Source: Brevibacterium rongguiense
Lineage (GTDB): Bacteria; Actinomycetota; Actinomycetes; Actinomycetales; Brevibacteriaceae
Assembly: GCF_009857845.1 (NCBI RefSeq)
Contig: NZ_WWEQ01000009.1
Location: forward strand, 1 to 64,000
Reading direction: 5' to 3'
DNA length: 64,000 bases
Position numbers and translations under genes: made by a program. The stretch's first letter is position 1, and every line of letters begins with the position of its first letter. The notes beneath the pieces were generated by a model. That model did no database searches, had not been told where the DNA came from, and saw nothing but the letters and a program-made list of their open reading frames with translations. Of the stretch, positions 1 through 8,995 are shown piece by piece.

Positions 1-156
1 CGCGCCTCGGCGCCGGGAGCACCAGTCCGCGGCCGCGCGCCGCGCCCACCCCGTCGCCGCCCCCTGAGCCGGCGCACCGGGCCGCCGCCGGCGGCCCATC
101 CGATCCGCAGCACCCACCTACGCAGCCCGCACCACCGAGCAGAGAAGGACACCGAC
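1..156. other. Window edge and leader before neuB
   Basis: No complete gene. One plus-strand frame is open from base 2 and stops with TGA at 65-67; it could be the last 21 codons of a gene that begins outside the window, but the residues are Arg/Ala/Pro-rich and cannot be assigned. Bases 68-156 would then hold the neuB leader, with an AGAAGGA ribosome-binding site just before the ATG at 157. Confidence 0.3.
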
Positions 157-1065
157 ATGACCGCGATTGCCACCCCGAACCAGCTCCAGTCCGCGATTGC
201 CCCCGTGGCGATCGGCGAGCACCTGATCGGGCCGGGCCAGCCGGTGTACATCATCGGCGAGATCGGCATCAACCACAACGGCGACGTGGAGATCGCCAAG
301 CGCCTCATGGACGTGGCGAAGGAGGCCGGCGCCCAGGCCGTGAAGTTCCAGAAGCGCAACCCGGACGTCGCCGTGCCGGAGGACCAGAAGTCGAAGATGC
401 GCGAGACGCCGTGGGGCACCATGACGTACCTCGAGTACAAGTTTCGCGTGGAGTTCGAGGAGGCGGAGTACGCGGAGATCGACCGCTACGCCAAGCAACT
501 GGGCCTCCAGTGGTTCGCCTCCCCGTGGGACGTGGACTCCGTGGTCTTCATGGAGCGCTTCGAGGCCGTCGCGTACAAGATCGCATCCGCCTCCATCACG
601 GACTTCGACATCCTGCGGGCCGTGCGCGCCACCGGCAAGCCGGTCATCATGTCCACCGGCATGTCGACGATCGAGCAGATCGACGCGGCCGTGGCCGAAC
701 TGGGCCGCGAGAACCTCATCCTCATGCACGCGACCTCCACGTACCCGCTGCCAGCGGAGGAGGCGAACCTCCTGGCCATCCCCATGCTCGCCGAGCGCTA
801 CCGGGTGCCCGTGGGCTACTCCGGCCACGAGATCGGCACGGAGATCTCCGCGGCCGCCGTGGCCCTGGGCGCCGCGACGGTCGAGCGCCACATCACGCTG
901 GACAACACGATGTGGGGCTCGGACCAGAAGGCCTCGATGGAGCCCGAGGAGTTCATCCGCCTGGCCCGCGAGCTGCGCACCGTCCAGATCGCCCTGGGCG
1001 ACGGCCGCAAGCGCGTCATGCCCGGCGAGGAGTCGAAGATCGCCTCGCTGCGCGTGAAGAAGTAG
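157..1065 (+). CDS. neuB: NeuB-type N-acetylneuraminate (nonulosonate) synthase, SAF domain absent
   Basis: A 302-residue cytosolic TIM-barrel enzyme of the NeuB family, which condenses phosphoenolpyruvate with an N-acetyl hexosamine to make sialic acid or a related nonulosonate. Family landmarks are visible: GEIGINHNGD (about residues 34-43), VKFQKRN, the STGM stretch near 165-170, and GYSGHEIG near 220-227, ending in the VERHITL/DHxxS-like segment. The protein stops at KIASLRVKK, exactly where canonical NeuB (about 345 residues) continues into a C-terminal antifreeze-like SAF domain, so that lid domain is missing. The ATG at 157 has a good AGAAGGA site. A GT2 gene and a polysialyltransferase-family gene follow on the same strand, which supports a capsular or wall-polymer role. 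The exact sugar product cannot be read from sequence; no neuA or neuC is in view. Confidence 0.85.
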   Translation: MTAIATPNQLQSAIAPVAIGEHLIGPGQPVYIIGEIGINHNGDVEIAKRLMDVAKEAGAQAVKFQKRNPDVAVPEDQKSKMRETPWGTMTYLEYKFRVEFEEAEYAEIDRYAKQLGLQWFASPWDVDSVVFMERFEAVAYKIASASITDFDILRAVRATGKPVIMSTGMSTIEQIDAAVAELGRENLILMHATSTYPLPAEEANLLAIPMLAERYRVPVGYSGHEIGTEISAAAVALGAATVERHITLDNTMWGSDQKASMEPEEFIRLARELRTVQIALGDGRKRVMPGEESKIASLRVKK

Positions 1066-1218
1066 GGCGCCCGCGCCCGACTGCGCGGCCGTCGGCCCGT
1101 TCCGGGTTGGCGGCCGCGCCGGCGTGCGGGGCGCCCTGTGCCCGGTGCTAGCGCCCCGCGCGGCAGCCGCGCCGCCGCCGCTGACCTTGCCCGCCCACCT
1201 TCGGCCCGACAGGATCAC

Positions 1219-2211
1219 ATGCCCGCGCTCTCCCTCATCATCCCGGCCAAGGACGCCGCTCCGTACCTGCCCACGATGTTTGCCTCCCTGCACCGGCAGG
1301 GGCCCGTGCTGGAGACCACGCAGATCATCTTCATCGACGACGGCTCCGCGGATGCGACCCCGCAGCTGCTGGCGGAGCACGGGGCCCGTCTACCGCACTT
1401 CGAGGTCATCCGCAATGAGACCGCGCGCGGCCTCGCGAACGGCCGCAACCAGGGCATCGCTGCGGCTCGGGGCCGTTACATCGCATTCCTCGACGGCGAC
1501 GACTGGCTGGCTCCGGGACACCTGAGCGCCATGGTCGAGGCGATCGAGGGCCTGGGGGTGGACTTCGTGCGCACCGATCACGTCCAGGTGGAGGCGAGCG
1601 GCAAGCGCGTGCTGCGCCGGGCGCCCATGGCGGTCCGCGATGCGGTGCTCGACCCCCGGTTGGGCATCCTGCCCGTGCACGATTCGACGATGGTCGACTA
1701 CCCGTTCGCCTGGGCGGGGATCTTCGACGCCCGCCTGGCCGAGCGCGGCCTGCTCCAGTTCCCGGCGGACTTCATGACGGCCGAGGACCGCTCGTGGATC
1801 TGGGGGCTCCACCTGGGCGCCGATTCCTTCGCCGTCGTCGACTCCCCCGGCATCCGCTACCGCCGCGGGCTGCCCAGTTCGCTCTCCCAGGTCGTCGACG
1901 CCCGCCAGCTCCAGTTCTGCGATGCGTTCGCCGCGATCTTCGCGCTCGTCACCGCGGATGCGCAGGCCGAGCGCTTCTGGGCCAAGGCCGCCCGCAACTG
2001 GCTGGCGATCCTCCATCATCAGACACAGCGGTTCGCCGCCGGCTCCCCGGTGGCCCTGCGCCGCGAGTTCGCCCGCAGGGCCCGCGCCGTATCCGCACCG
2101 CTGCCGCCGGCCACCGTGCACGAGGTGTTCGCCGCCGCGCCCCGCAAGCGCCAGGCCGCCGTCCTGCCGTTCCTGCCCGAGCGCCGCGCGCTCCTCGCTC
2201 GTTCCTTCTGA
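1219..2211 (+). CDS. Family 2 glycosyltransferase
   Basis: A 330-residue GT-A-fold glycosyltransferase. The N-terminus is MPALSLIIPAKDAAPYLP, followed by FIDDGSADATPQLL (about 36-49), a GLANGRNQGI segment and the metal-binding FLDGDDW motif near residue 95. These are the normal GT2 nucleotide-sugar and Mn/Mg contacts. The C-terminal 130 residues have no recognisable domain. The ATG at 1219 was chosen because the GT2 fold begins immediately there and an AGGA lies just upstream; the frame is open further 5' but Arg/Ala-rich. It lies between the neuB-like and polysialyltransferase-like genes and is separated from the latter by 9 bases, so the three are probably co-transcribed. The sugar donor and acceptor are unknown. 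Confidence 0.8.
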   Translation: MPALSLIIPAKDAAPYLPTMFASLHRQGPVLETTQIIFIDDGSADATPQLLAEHGARLPHFEVIRNETARGLANGRNQGIAAARGRYIAFLDGDDWLAPGHLSAMVEAIEGLGVDFVRTDHVQVEASGKRVLRRAPMAVRDAVLDPRLGILPVHDSTMVDYPFAWAGIFDARLAERGLLQFPADFMTAEDRSWIWGLHLGADSFAVVDSPGIRYRRGLPSSLSQVVDARQLQFCDAFAAIFALVTADAQAERFWAKAARNWLAILHHQTQRFAAGSPVALRREFARRARAVSAPLPPATVHEVFAAAPRKRQAAVLPFLPERRALLARSF

Positions 2212-2220
2212 AAGGCGTCC

Positions 2221-3585
2221 ATGAAGCAGATCTTCCTGGCCTCGACCTACTTCGAAGTGGTGGGCCTGGCCGCCGGCATCGACGCGGGCGCCTACGACAC
2301 GGCCGTCCTCCCCGCTCTTGCCGGGGGCGGCGCCGACGTGGGGCGTCCCGCGATCGAGGAGCGGATCCTCGTTGTCAGCGACCACACGCTCGCCCCCGAA
2401 CTCGCCGTACCGCTGGACGAGCGGCCCGGCATGGCGCCGCTGCTGCGCCGCTTCGACCGCTTCGTGCGCCTCAACGAGCTGCTCGCCCCCCTCCAGCCCA
2501 GCGAGTGGCGCCCCCGGGAGGAAGACCTCCCGCTGCTCGAGCGCAGCGTGCGCGCCCAGTGGGGCCTGGGCTCCGGCTCGGTCGAATTAGTTCTGGAATC
2601 GCCCCAGGTCAACCCCGCCATTGCACTGGCGCGGATCTTCCGCCGCGCGCCCCTGCGCGTGCACGCCGACGGGCTCATGAGCTACGGTCCCACCCGCTCG
2701 ACGATCCCGCTGGGCATGGGACAGCGCCTCACCTCGCTCCACTACCTGCCGCTGGCACCCGGACTGCGCCCCCGCCTGCTCACCGAGTTCGCCATCGCCC
2801 CCGTGGCCCTGGATGCGGGGGCGTTCCGCGCGGTCGTGGCGGAGATCGCTGCTGCCGCCGAAGACGACGTGCGTGCCGCCCTGCCCGGATTCGCGGGCGA
2901 CCGGCCGAGCGCGCTCATCGTGGGCCAGTACCTCGCCGCGCTCCGGCTGATGACGCAGGAGGAGGAAGAGGACCTGCACGTCTCCATGCTCGAGGCGGCC
3001 CAGCGCCGCGGGATCGACACCGTGGTCTTCAAACCGCACCCCGCGGCGCCCCCGACGACGACGGCCCGCCTCGAACAGCGGGCCGCACAGCTCGACGTCG
3101 AACTCCATGTGCTCACCAGCCCCGTGATCGCCGAGGCCGTCATGGCGCTCCTGCGCCCGACCGTCGTCATCGGCGGCTTCTCCACCGCACTGGCCTCGGC
3201 CAGCGCCCTCTTCGACACGGCGGTCGAGGCGGTGGGAACGGAGACCATTCTCGCGCGGCTCAAGCCCTACCAGAACTCCAACCGCATTCCGGCGACGATC
3301 GTCGACGCCTCGTTCGCGGCGGAGAACCCGCCGGCACTGCAGAAGCTCATCGACGCCGTCGCCTACTGCATGCAGCCCCAGCTCGCGGGAAGCCTCCGCC
3401 CGGCCGCGGAGCGCCTGCTCCCCGAGCTCTCCGCGCAGCAGCGGCGGCGCTGGTTCCGCGCGCGCCGCACCCAGGCCCTCCAGCTGCCGACCGCGGCGCC
3501 CAAGCGGCGGATCGGGCGCTCCACGGTCAGAGCGTGGGGCCGGCTGGCGCTCGAGGCGACCAGGCTTCACCTGCCGCGCGCATAG
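2221..3585 (+). CDS. Polysialyltransferase-family glycosyltransferase
   Basis: A 454-residue protein of the alpha-2,8-polysialyltransferase family (POLYST, Pfam A-2_8-polyST), a GT-B-like group that transfers CMP-activated nonulosonates onto capsule chains. The diagnostic elements are present: an HADGLMSYGPTR segment (about 148-159), a KPHP motif at 271-274 and GGFSTALASA near 318-327, which correspond to the conserved acidic/DGxxSY, HP and S/T-rich motifs of bacterial sialyltransferases. The start ATG follows AAAGG. It lies 9 bases after the GT2 gene, and with the NeuB-like synthase at the head of the cluster it suggests a sialic-acid-like surface polymer. The C-terminal 80 residues are basic. 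It runs convergently with the gene ending at 3628. The actual donor sugar is inferred, not shown. Confidence 0.75.
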   Translation: MKQIFLASTYFEVVGLAAGIDAGAYDTAVLPALAGGGADVGRPAIEERILVVSDHTLAPELAVPLDERPGMAPLLRRFDRFVRLNELLAPLQPSEWRPREEDLPLLERSVRAQWGLGSGSVELVLESPQVNPAIALARIFRRAPLRVHADGLMSYGPTRSTIPLGMGQRLTSLHYLPLAPGLRPRLLTEFAIAPVALDAGAFRAVVAEIAAAAEDDVRAALPGFAGDRPSALIVGQYLAALRLMTQEEEEDLHVSMLEAAQRRGIDTVVFKPHPAAPPTTTARLEQRAAQLDVELHVLTSPVIAEAVMALLRPTVVIGGFSTALASASALFDTAVEAVGTETILARLKPYQNSNRIPATIVDASFAAENPPALQKLIDAVAYCMQPQLAGSLRPAAERLLPELSAQQRRRWFRARRTQALQLPTAAPKRRIGRSTVRAWGRLALEATRLHLPRA

Positions 3586-3627
3586 GCCGGAGCGAACCCG
3601 GCGCCACCACAGGGGCCGGGCCGGGGC

Positions 3628-6600
3628 TCACTGCCGGTCGCGGGCACGCTGTGCGGATCGACGCACGCGCGCCGCCACTCCCCTGCGCACGCGAGCGGCA
3701 ACCGCCTTCGTCTCACGCGCGATGGTCCGCACGCTCTCGGCGCCGCCCGCCGGAGCAGTCTCGGACTCGGGGACCGCCGGGCGTGCAGGCCGGTCAGGAC
3801 GATCCTGTGCGGCCACGGCACGGCCTTCGGCCCAGTAGCGGAAGACGTCGAAGACATCGCCTGCCACCGCGTCCTCATGGGCCCCGCCCTGCAGGCAGCG
3901 CGCGTCACCGGCCCCCGGCTCCGCCAGGAACTCCGCCAGCGCCATCCAGCCGGCCCGCGGCCGGAAGCGCAACTGGCCGGTGCGGTCGCCGAAGACCGCG
4001 AAGATCCGCTCGAAGGCCTCACGCAGCCCGGCATGGACCTCGCCGCGCACGGGATCGTCGACGACATCGGCCGGTTCGACGCGCGGGACGGCCTCGGCGC
4101 CGTCCAGCGCGAATCCCACGCATGTGTCCAACCCCGCCGGGGTGAAGAGGTACTCCACGAGGCCGCCCGTGCGGAAGAAGACCGGATGGTTCGCGTATTC
4201 GTCCACCGCGGCGCCGCTCAGGCGTGCGAACTCCCAGTTGTGCTCCATGGTGGTGAAGTACAGGCCGCCGAGCCCCCTGCTCGTCGCCTCCGTGATGCCG
4301 CGCTGAGCGGAACCGGAATAGCCGATGTCCACTACGGCGGGGTGCGAGGCGCCGTCAAGCGCGCGCCGATAGTAGTCCACCGCGGCCGCGTTCGCACCGT
4401 GGGTGTGTTGGCTGATCTGGGCCGCGTACTCCCCCAGCGCGTTCTTCACAGCATTCATGTACTCGCGGCCGATCGGCTCGAAGGGCGAGCCGGGTCCGGC
4501 CGCGGCGATGCGCCGGCCGAATTCCTCGGCCACCTCGGACCCGAACCGGGTGACGAGCAGATTGTGCACCGTCGTCTGGGCGCTCAGGCCGTGGACGAGT
4601 TCCGTGTAGGCAATGTGCCCACGGGTTTGGTTGAAGACGGTGAACATTGCCCGTCGGGAGCTGTAGACGTATTCCAGGGAAGGGCCCGGTTCGCGCAACT
4701 GCACAAGCCGCCTGCACAGATCCAGCGGCACGAACCCGTCCCGTGAGAGGAAAGCGAGGAGGTCGTACCCCCGGCTGCTCGCGGATTCGAGGATCCACTG
4801 CGACCAGCCGAACATCGCCTGGCTGATCGCCATGTACCCCACCAACCGGGCCTCGCCACCGCACACGGACTCCGAGTCGAACCGCCGGAAGGGGTTGTCG
4901 AAGACCTCGGCCCAGATGGCACCCCGGAAGAGGGCGGCTGTGCGCTCTTCGCGCACTCCGCCCCACAGCCGGTGAAGGCGCTGGTGCCGCAGGGCGCCTG
5001 CCGTATGGCTCGGCAGGTGGGCGGCGCGCATGCCGCAGCGGCGGGCCCGCTCCACGTCGTGATCGGCCCGATCGCCGATGTGGAGGATCGCGGATGGGTC
5101 GAGCCCGAGTTCCTCCGCGACCCGCGGCAGGAGAGTGCCTGCGGCCTTCGTAGCCTGCAGGTCAAGAGAGCTAAAGAGCTGGTCCGGGGCAACTGGAAGC
5201 TTGCCGAGCGCCACCGCCTCGAGCTCGTCTGCGGTGAAAAAGGTGTCGGTAGTGATCACCCATGGCTTGCCGAAGGCGCGTGCCGCGTGAACGAGCGCCA
5301 CGCCGGCGCGCCGCGGCTCGACGAGCTGCGCTTCGAGTTCCACTTCAGCGGCGTGCATCGCCTCTGCTGCTGCGGACGAAAGCCCCAGAGTCTCGGCGAT
5401 GTAGGCGTAGACGGCGGTCAGCCCGTATTCGGGCTGTTCTTCACCGTGGGCCTTTGCGGCAGCGCGCAACCGGCCGAACGCCCCACCGCGCACTTCGGAG
5501 AAGCGGACGTAGGAGGGCAGGTCACCAACAAAGCACTCGTCGAGCAGCGCGTATACGTCGGAGGGCTGCACGGCCGGTCGCTTGACGAGCGTATCGAACA
5601 GATCGAACGACACAACGCGGACTTCGGGATTCGCAACCTCGCGCAACAGCACCGTGAAATCCGCGGTGTAGGTCGAGCTCGTCAGGCTCAGCTGTCCCAC
5701 GTCTTCGTGCATGGGCGGCACCGAATGAACGCGGCGCAGGAACGCAGGCAGTGCGCGCGACAGGCGATCGCGCTCCGGAAGCTCATCGAGCGTGGGGATG
5801 CGCGCGGCTAGCGCGATTTGGTTGCTCGCGAGGCCCTCGTTCTCCACGTCGATTGCAAGCGCAGCATCGAACGGCGCCAGCGATTCGATCCGGTAGGACG
5901 GCACATCGAAGTACTGCGGGGCCGTGAGCAGGCTCGTGGAATTGATAGCGACCACCGCCGCGGGTCTGCTGGTGACGAACAGCTCTTCCAACAGGACATC
6001 GTGGCGCTCAATGAGGAACGTTCGGTCCCGCACCCACCCGGGGACGCGCGCGAGGATGAGATCGAAGAGCCCCGACCGCTCGCGGGGATGTTCCTTATAG
6101 GCGATCCGGTAGCCACGCTCGGCGATCGCCAGAATCGCTGCAGCGTACTCATCTGCCGCGCCCTCGGGACTGGAGATACCGCCCTTGCGATGCAGATACT
6201 GCTCGATGACCACGACACAGTCGGGGCCGAATTCCACGTGCTGTGGGCGCAGCTTCGCGGTGCGGGCGAGGAGTTCGGAGAACCGCGGGCGGTCAAGAAG
6301 GCCGAAGCACTCGGGCTTGCTGGCGGCGTCCGGTGACACGAACGCGTCCAAGTAGTTGTGCAGGTAGACACCCTGAAGGCGCCCGTTGGTCCGATACTTC
6401 CCCAACAGGCCCGGGTAGTACGAGGCCATGCCCTCCTCGTAGAGCAGCACCGCGGCGTCCGGGTAGGCGGCGAAGACCCGGTTGTGCAGCCACGTGTTGT
6501 GGGTGAAGAACATCCTGACCTCATCAGGCTGGCTCAGAGCTGCCATCCACCCACTGTCTTCGAATGAGCGAATATAGGTACTGGGATCGGTGAGGAAGAC

Positions 6601-6771
6601 CACCGAGTCGATGGGCGCCAACGCGCGCATCGCGGATTCCATTCGCGCGTTGTCCGCCTCGTCGGCACTGAAGAGCCCCAGCACCGTTACCGAATCGGTC
6701 TCTGCTACAGGCTTCGCGGCCAGGCAGGTGAGGAACCCGAACAGACCGTTGACCACAAAGAGCCGCTTCAT
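3628..6771 (-). CDS. Multidomain capsule protein: polysialyltransferase-like domain, HAD domain, large C-terminal region
   Basis: A 1047-residue cytosolic protein with three parts. Residues 1 to about 340 resemble polysialyltransferase/GT52 enzymes, with EEGMASYYP at 112-120, KEHPRE at 226-231 and INSTSLLTA at 276-284. Residues about 385-600 form a HAD-type phosphatase or mutase domain with DLFDT at 390-394, a TTD near 507-509, a lysine in ATKAAG near 542 and GDRADHD at 566-572. Residues 620-1047 hold a region with an FLSRDGFVP stretch, of a kind that often accompanies HAD domains in wall-polymer loci; its role is unknown. The extreme C-terminus is Arg-rich. The ATG overlaps the stop of the upstream GT8 gene by four bases (ATGA at 6768-6771), so the two are translationally coupled. 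A surface-polymer role is inferred from context. Confidence 0.7.
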   Translation of the reverse strand: MKRLFVVNGLFGFLTCLAAKPVAETDSVTVLGLFSADEADNARMESAMRALAPIDSVVFLTDPSTYIRSFEDSGWMAALSQPDEVRMFFTHNTWLHNRVFAAYPDAAVLLYEEGMASYYPGLLGKYRTNGRLQGVYLHNYLDAFVSPDAASKPECFGLLDRPRFSELLARTAKLRPQHVEFGPDCVVVIEQYLHRKGGISSPEGAADEYAAAILAIAERGYRIAYKEHPRERSGLFDLILARVPGWVRDRTFLIERHDVLLEELFVTSRPAAVVAINSTSLLTAPQYFDVPSYRIESLAPFDAALAIDVENEGLASNQIALAARIPTLDELPERDRLSRALPAFLRRVHSVPPMHEDVGQLSLTSSTYTADFTVLLREVANPEVRVVSFDLFDTLVKRPAVQPSDVYALLDECFVGDLPSYVRFSEVRGGAFGRLRAAAKAHGEEQPEYGLTAVYAYIAETLGLSSAAAEAMHAAEVELEAQLVEPRRAGVALVHAARAFGKPWVITTDTFFTADELEAVALGKLPVAPDQLFSSLDLQATKAAGTLLPRVAEELGLDPSAILHIGDRADHDVERARRCGMRAAHLPSHTAGALRHQRLHRLWGGVREERTAALFRGAIWAEVFDNPFRRFDSESVCGGEARLVGYMAISQAMFGWSQWILESASSRGYDLLAFLSRDGFVPLDLCRRLVQLREPGPSLEYVYSSRRAMFTVFNQTRGHIAYTELVHGLSAQTTVHNLLVTRFGSEVAEEFGRRIAAAGPGSPFEPIGREYMNAVKNALGEYAAQISQHTHGANAAAVDYYRRALDGASHPAVVDIGYSGSAQRGITEATSRGLGGLYFTTMEHNWEFARLSGAAVDEYANHPVFFRTGGLVEYLFTPAGLDTCVGFALDGAEAVPRVEPADVVDDPVRGEVHAGLREAFERIFAVFGDRTGQLRFRPRAGWMALAEFLAEPGAGDARCLQGGAHEDAVAGDVFDVFRYWAEGRAVAAQDRPDRPARPAVPESETAPAGGAESVRTIARETKAVAARVRRGVAARVRRSAQRARDRQ

Positions 6772-8540
6772 TCGACAATCCCCTTCAGCAGGCGCTTCGC
6801 CTTGAGCACTCGCGTTTTGATCCGTACCTTCAACTCGTCGCGCCGGTGCCCGGTGGATTTCAAAGCCAGAGCCAGGACCCTGCGGTTGGCCAGTGATTGA
6901 GGGTTGCGCCGCAGGGCTGCACGGCTGATCTCGATCGCCTCTCCCGGCCTGCCGTTCGAAAGCGCGTCTTGGGCGCGTTCAAAGTCCTTCCTGCGACGCG
7001 GTCGGACGGCACCGGCCGGTCCCCGCCCCCGTTGGGCGGGGGCCCGGCGGGCCGCCACGCTGACGCGATCGCGCAGCTGCACAATGAACTCGATGCGCTC
7101 GCGATCGCTGAGCTGCTCGAACCACAGCTCATCGAGCGAAGACCATTCGGGCTCCCCCTCGAGCCCCCAGGGCTTTGGTCCCACGTAGTGCAGAACGCGG
7201 GCGCGCTTGAGCGGAATGACGTCGGGGAAACGGGTGATCACCCTGCGCAGCGTGTTGAACTCCGGAGGGAGCCAGGTGATCTCCCCCTGGTAGACGTTGA
7301 GGAACCCCTGGTCCCCGCCGTCATAGGACGGAGTTGTGGGAATGCTGTCGAGGATTCGCAGATATTCGTCGCTGTTCGGGCTGACGACGAAGACGCCCGA
7401 ATTGAAGGTCCGGTTCTCCAGGCGGAGTCCGAAATCGGGGGCGGCAGCAAAACCCTCATAGGCGAAGAGTGGGTCAGTCTCCCCCAGCACGATCGTATCG
7501 GCGTCCAAGAAGACTGCTCGATCGAGGAACGTGAGGCCGAAGACTTCGAGCTTGGTGAACGTGTTGGCGAAGCGCAGTTGGTGCGATTTCAGCTGGTGGG
7601 GATTACGCAGCGAATTCACGTCGTGCAGCCGAACGTTCCCTGATTCGAAGACAGCGTCGGCGAAGTCTGCCCCGGGAGGGACCATGAGGATCAACGGCAC
7701 ATCACTGACCTTGGCCAGCGAATTGGCCAGAGCGCGCACGCCCCACAGGTAATCGGCGGAATCACACATTGTCACGTAGGCGCATCGCAGCTCCCGCCCA
7801 TCCGGCCCCACCGGCAGTAGCGCACTGAGGTTGGTGCGCGCCTCACGGGATTTCGCCTCGGGCACCAGACGGTCCCCCGTCGGCACCTTCGGAGCCGGTT
7901 CGAGAAGCCGAGCGAGGAGAGCACCCGTCGTCACGTCCTCGAAACTGGTCTCCGGAAAGGCAGCTACGGCGGCGAGGAGCACACCCACGTCGATGTTCGT
8001 CATGTCCCACGAGTCATAGCGCCGCTGCGGGGAAAGCTGGGGAGGCACAGGTGGTGCCGGTCGCGCGCGGATGAAACCGCGCCCCGTGGTCACCCGCATG
8101 AGCTGGGGGTCGAGAATGAGCACACGGGTGTATCCGAGCGCTGCGACAGCGGCCACCATGGTGCTCGTGGGACCGGGGCGCAGATCGCGCATGAACAAAC
8201 ACGCCACTTCGGGTCGCGCGGCCAGCAGGCCGGAGACATCGACGACTTCCGCGTGCCCGGCCCGTGTGATCTCATCGGCCGGCACGCGGCTGCGCGAAGG
8301 ATCTGCGAAGACGGTGCCCACCTCATATTCCCCCCGTTGGAACACTCGAGCGATATCCGCCCCAGAAGCACTCGCCTCCGGAAACCAGCCCGCCACGCGA
8401 CGACCGAATGCGAAGCCCGTCTCCGAGCTGAACTCGCCTGCTCGGAAGACGTCGACATGACCAGGGATGAGGGAATAGTCGATCTCACCCGCCCCGATCC
8501 GAGGATCGACTACCAGTGCGACATCCGAGCGTCGTTCCAT
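6768..8540 (-). CDS. GT8 glycosyltransferase with unknown N-terminal half
   Basis: About 590 residues. The central part is a GT8 (glycogenin/LgtC-type) domain beginning at LRCAYVTMCDSADYLWGVRA, with the metal-binding DAD motif in VFLDADTIVLGETDPLF, an NSGVFVVSP segment, DQGFLNVY and an HYVGPKPW motif, all hallmark GT8 positions. The N-terminal roughly 240 residues have no clear family. The C-terminal 80 residues contain a TPR-like stretch (FERAQDALSNGRPGEAIEIS). The start is uncertain: the ATG at 8540 begins the conserved-looking MERRSDVALV, but a GTG at 8585 with a GAGGA site would add 15 residues. It is coupled to the following multidomain gene by an ATGA overlap. Its sugar and acceptor are unknown. 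Confidence 0.7.
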   Translation of the reverse strand: MERRSDVALVVDPRIGAGEIDYSLIPGHVDVFRAGEFSSETGFAFGRRVAGWFPEASASGADIARVFQRGEYEVGTVFADPSRSRVPADEITRAGHAEVVDVSGLLAARPEVACLFMRDLRPGPTSTMVAAVAALGYTRVLILDPQLMRVTTGRGFIRARPAPPVPPQLSPQRRYDSWDMTNIDVGVLLAAVAAFPETSFEDVTTGALLARLLEPAPKVPTGDRLVPEAKSREARTNLSALLPVGPDGRELRCAYVTMCDSADYLWGVRALANSLAKVSDVPLILMVPPGADFADAVFESGNVRLHDVNSLRNPHQLKSHQLRFANTFTKLEVFGLTFLDRAVFLDADTIVLGETDPLFAYEGFAAAPDFGLRLENRTFNSGVFVVSPNSDEYLRILDSIPTTPSYDGGDQGFLNVYQGEITWLPPEFNTLRRVITRFPDVIPLKRARVLHYVGPKPWGLEGEPEWSSLDELWFEQLSDRERIEFIVQLRDRVSVAARRAPAQRGRGPAGAVRPRRRKDFERAQDALSNGRPGEAIEISRAALRRNPQSLANRRVLALALKSTGHRRDELKVRIKTRVLKAKRLLKGIVE

Positions 8541-8665
8541 TGCGCGTCGGGCCCCTATCGAGTTCGCGTCCGCACACGGTTGCACGGCATCCTCAGCAGG
8601 CTAAGGGCCCTGCGACGCCTGTTTGACCACGCCCGCGCGGGGTTCACGCGAAGTTCGAATACGGT

Positions 8666-8995
8666 TCACTTTGCATCGCGCTCTATCGAGCTGACCGTCG
8701 GCTCGTCCCCGGCCGATGACCGCCGGCGGAACACCGCGCAGGGCGCGCCCAGCGACACGATCCAGCCGGGCAGGCTGGCGCGCATCGGCCGGAAGACATC
8801 GCGGTAGTTCGCGACCCGCAGGCGCCGACTCAGGGGCGGGGCGCCGGGGCGGCGCCTGCACACGCGCTGCCCCGCCGAGGCGCGGGCCGGTGAGCGCGTC
8901 AGCTTGGGTTCGTCGTCGTACGGGGGCGCCTGCGGGCTGAGCTGGGCGCGCGAGGCGAGGAGGAGTGCGGGCGGGCGCGGCCGTCCGGGCCTCAC
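8666..8995 (-). CDS. Small hypothetical protein, translationally coupled to galE
   Basis: A 109-codon frame starting with GTG inside the galE stop (GTGA at 8992-8995), a typical coupling overlap. Third positions are mostly G or C, especially in the first 80 codons, which is compatible with coding use. The product is basic and Pro/Arg-rich, with an RVANYRDVFRPMRASLPGWIV stretch as the only part resembling a folded segment; no family is recognised. It is otherwise the only candidate gene in the 400 bases between galE and the GT8 gene. It could equally be a chance frame in GC-rich DNA. Confidence 0.35.
   Translation of the reverse strand: MRPGRPRPPALLLASRAQLSPQAPPYDDEPKLTRSPARASAGQRVCRRRPGAPPLSRRLRVANYRDVFRPMRASLPGWIVSLGAPCAVFRRRSSAGDEPTVSSIERDAK

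Noticed and set aside
118-1380. Long minus-strand open frame opposite neuB and the GT2 gene
   Set aside because: It mirrors the codon bias of the real plus-strand genes; its product is His/Arg/Val-rich with no family, and the plus-strand genes have clear motifs.
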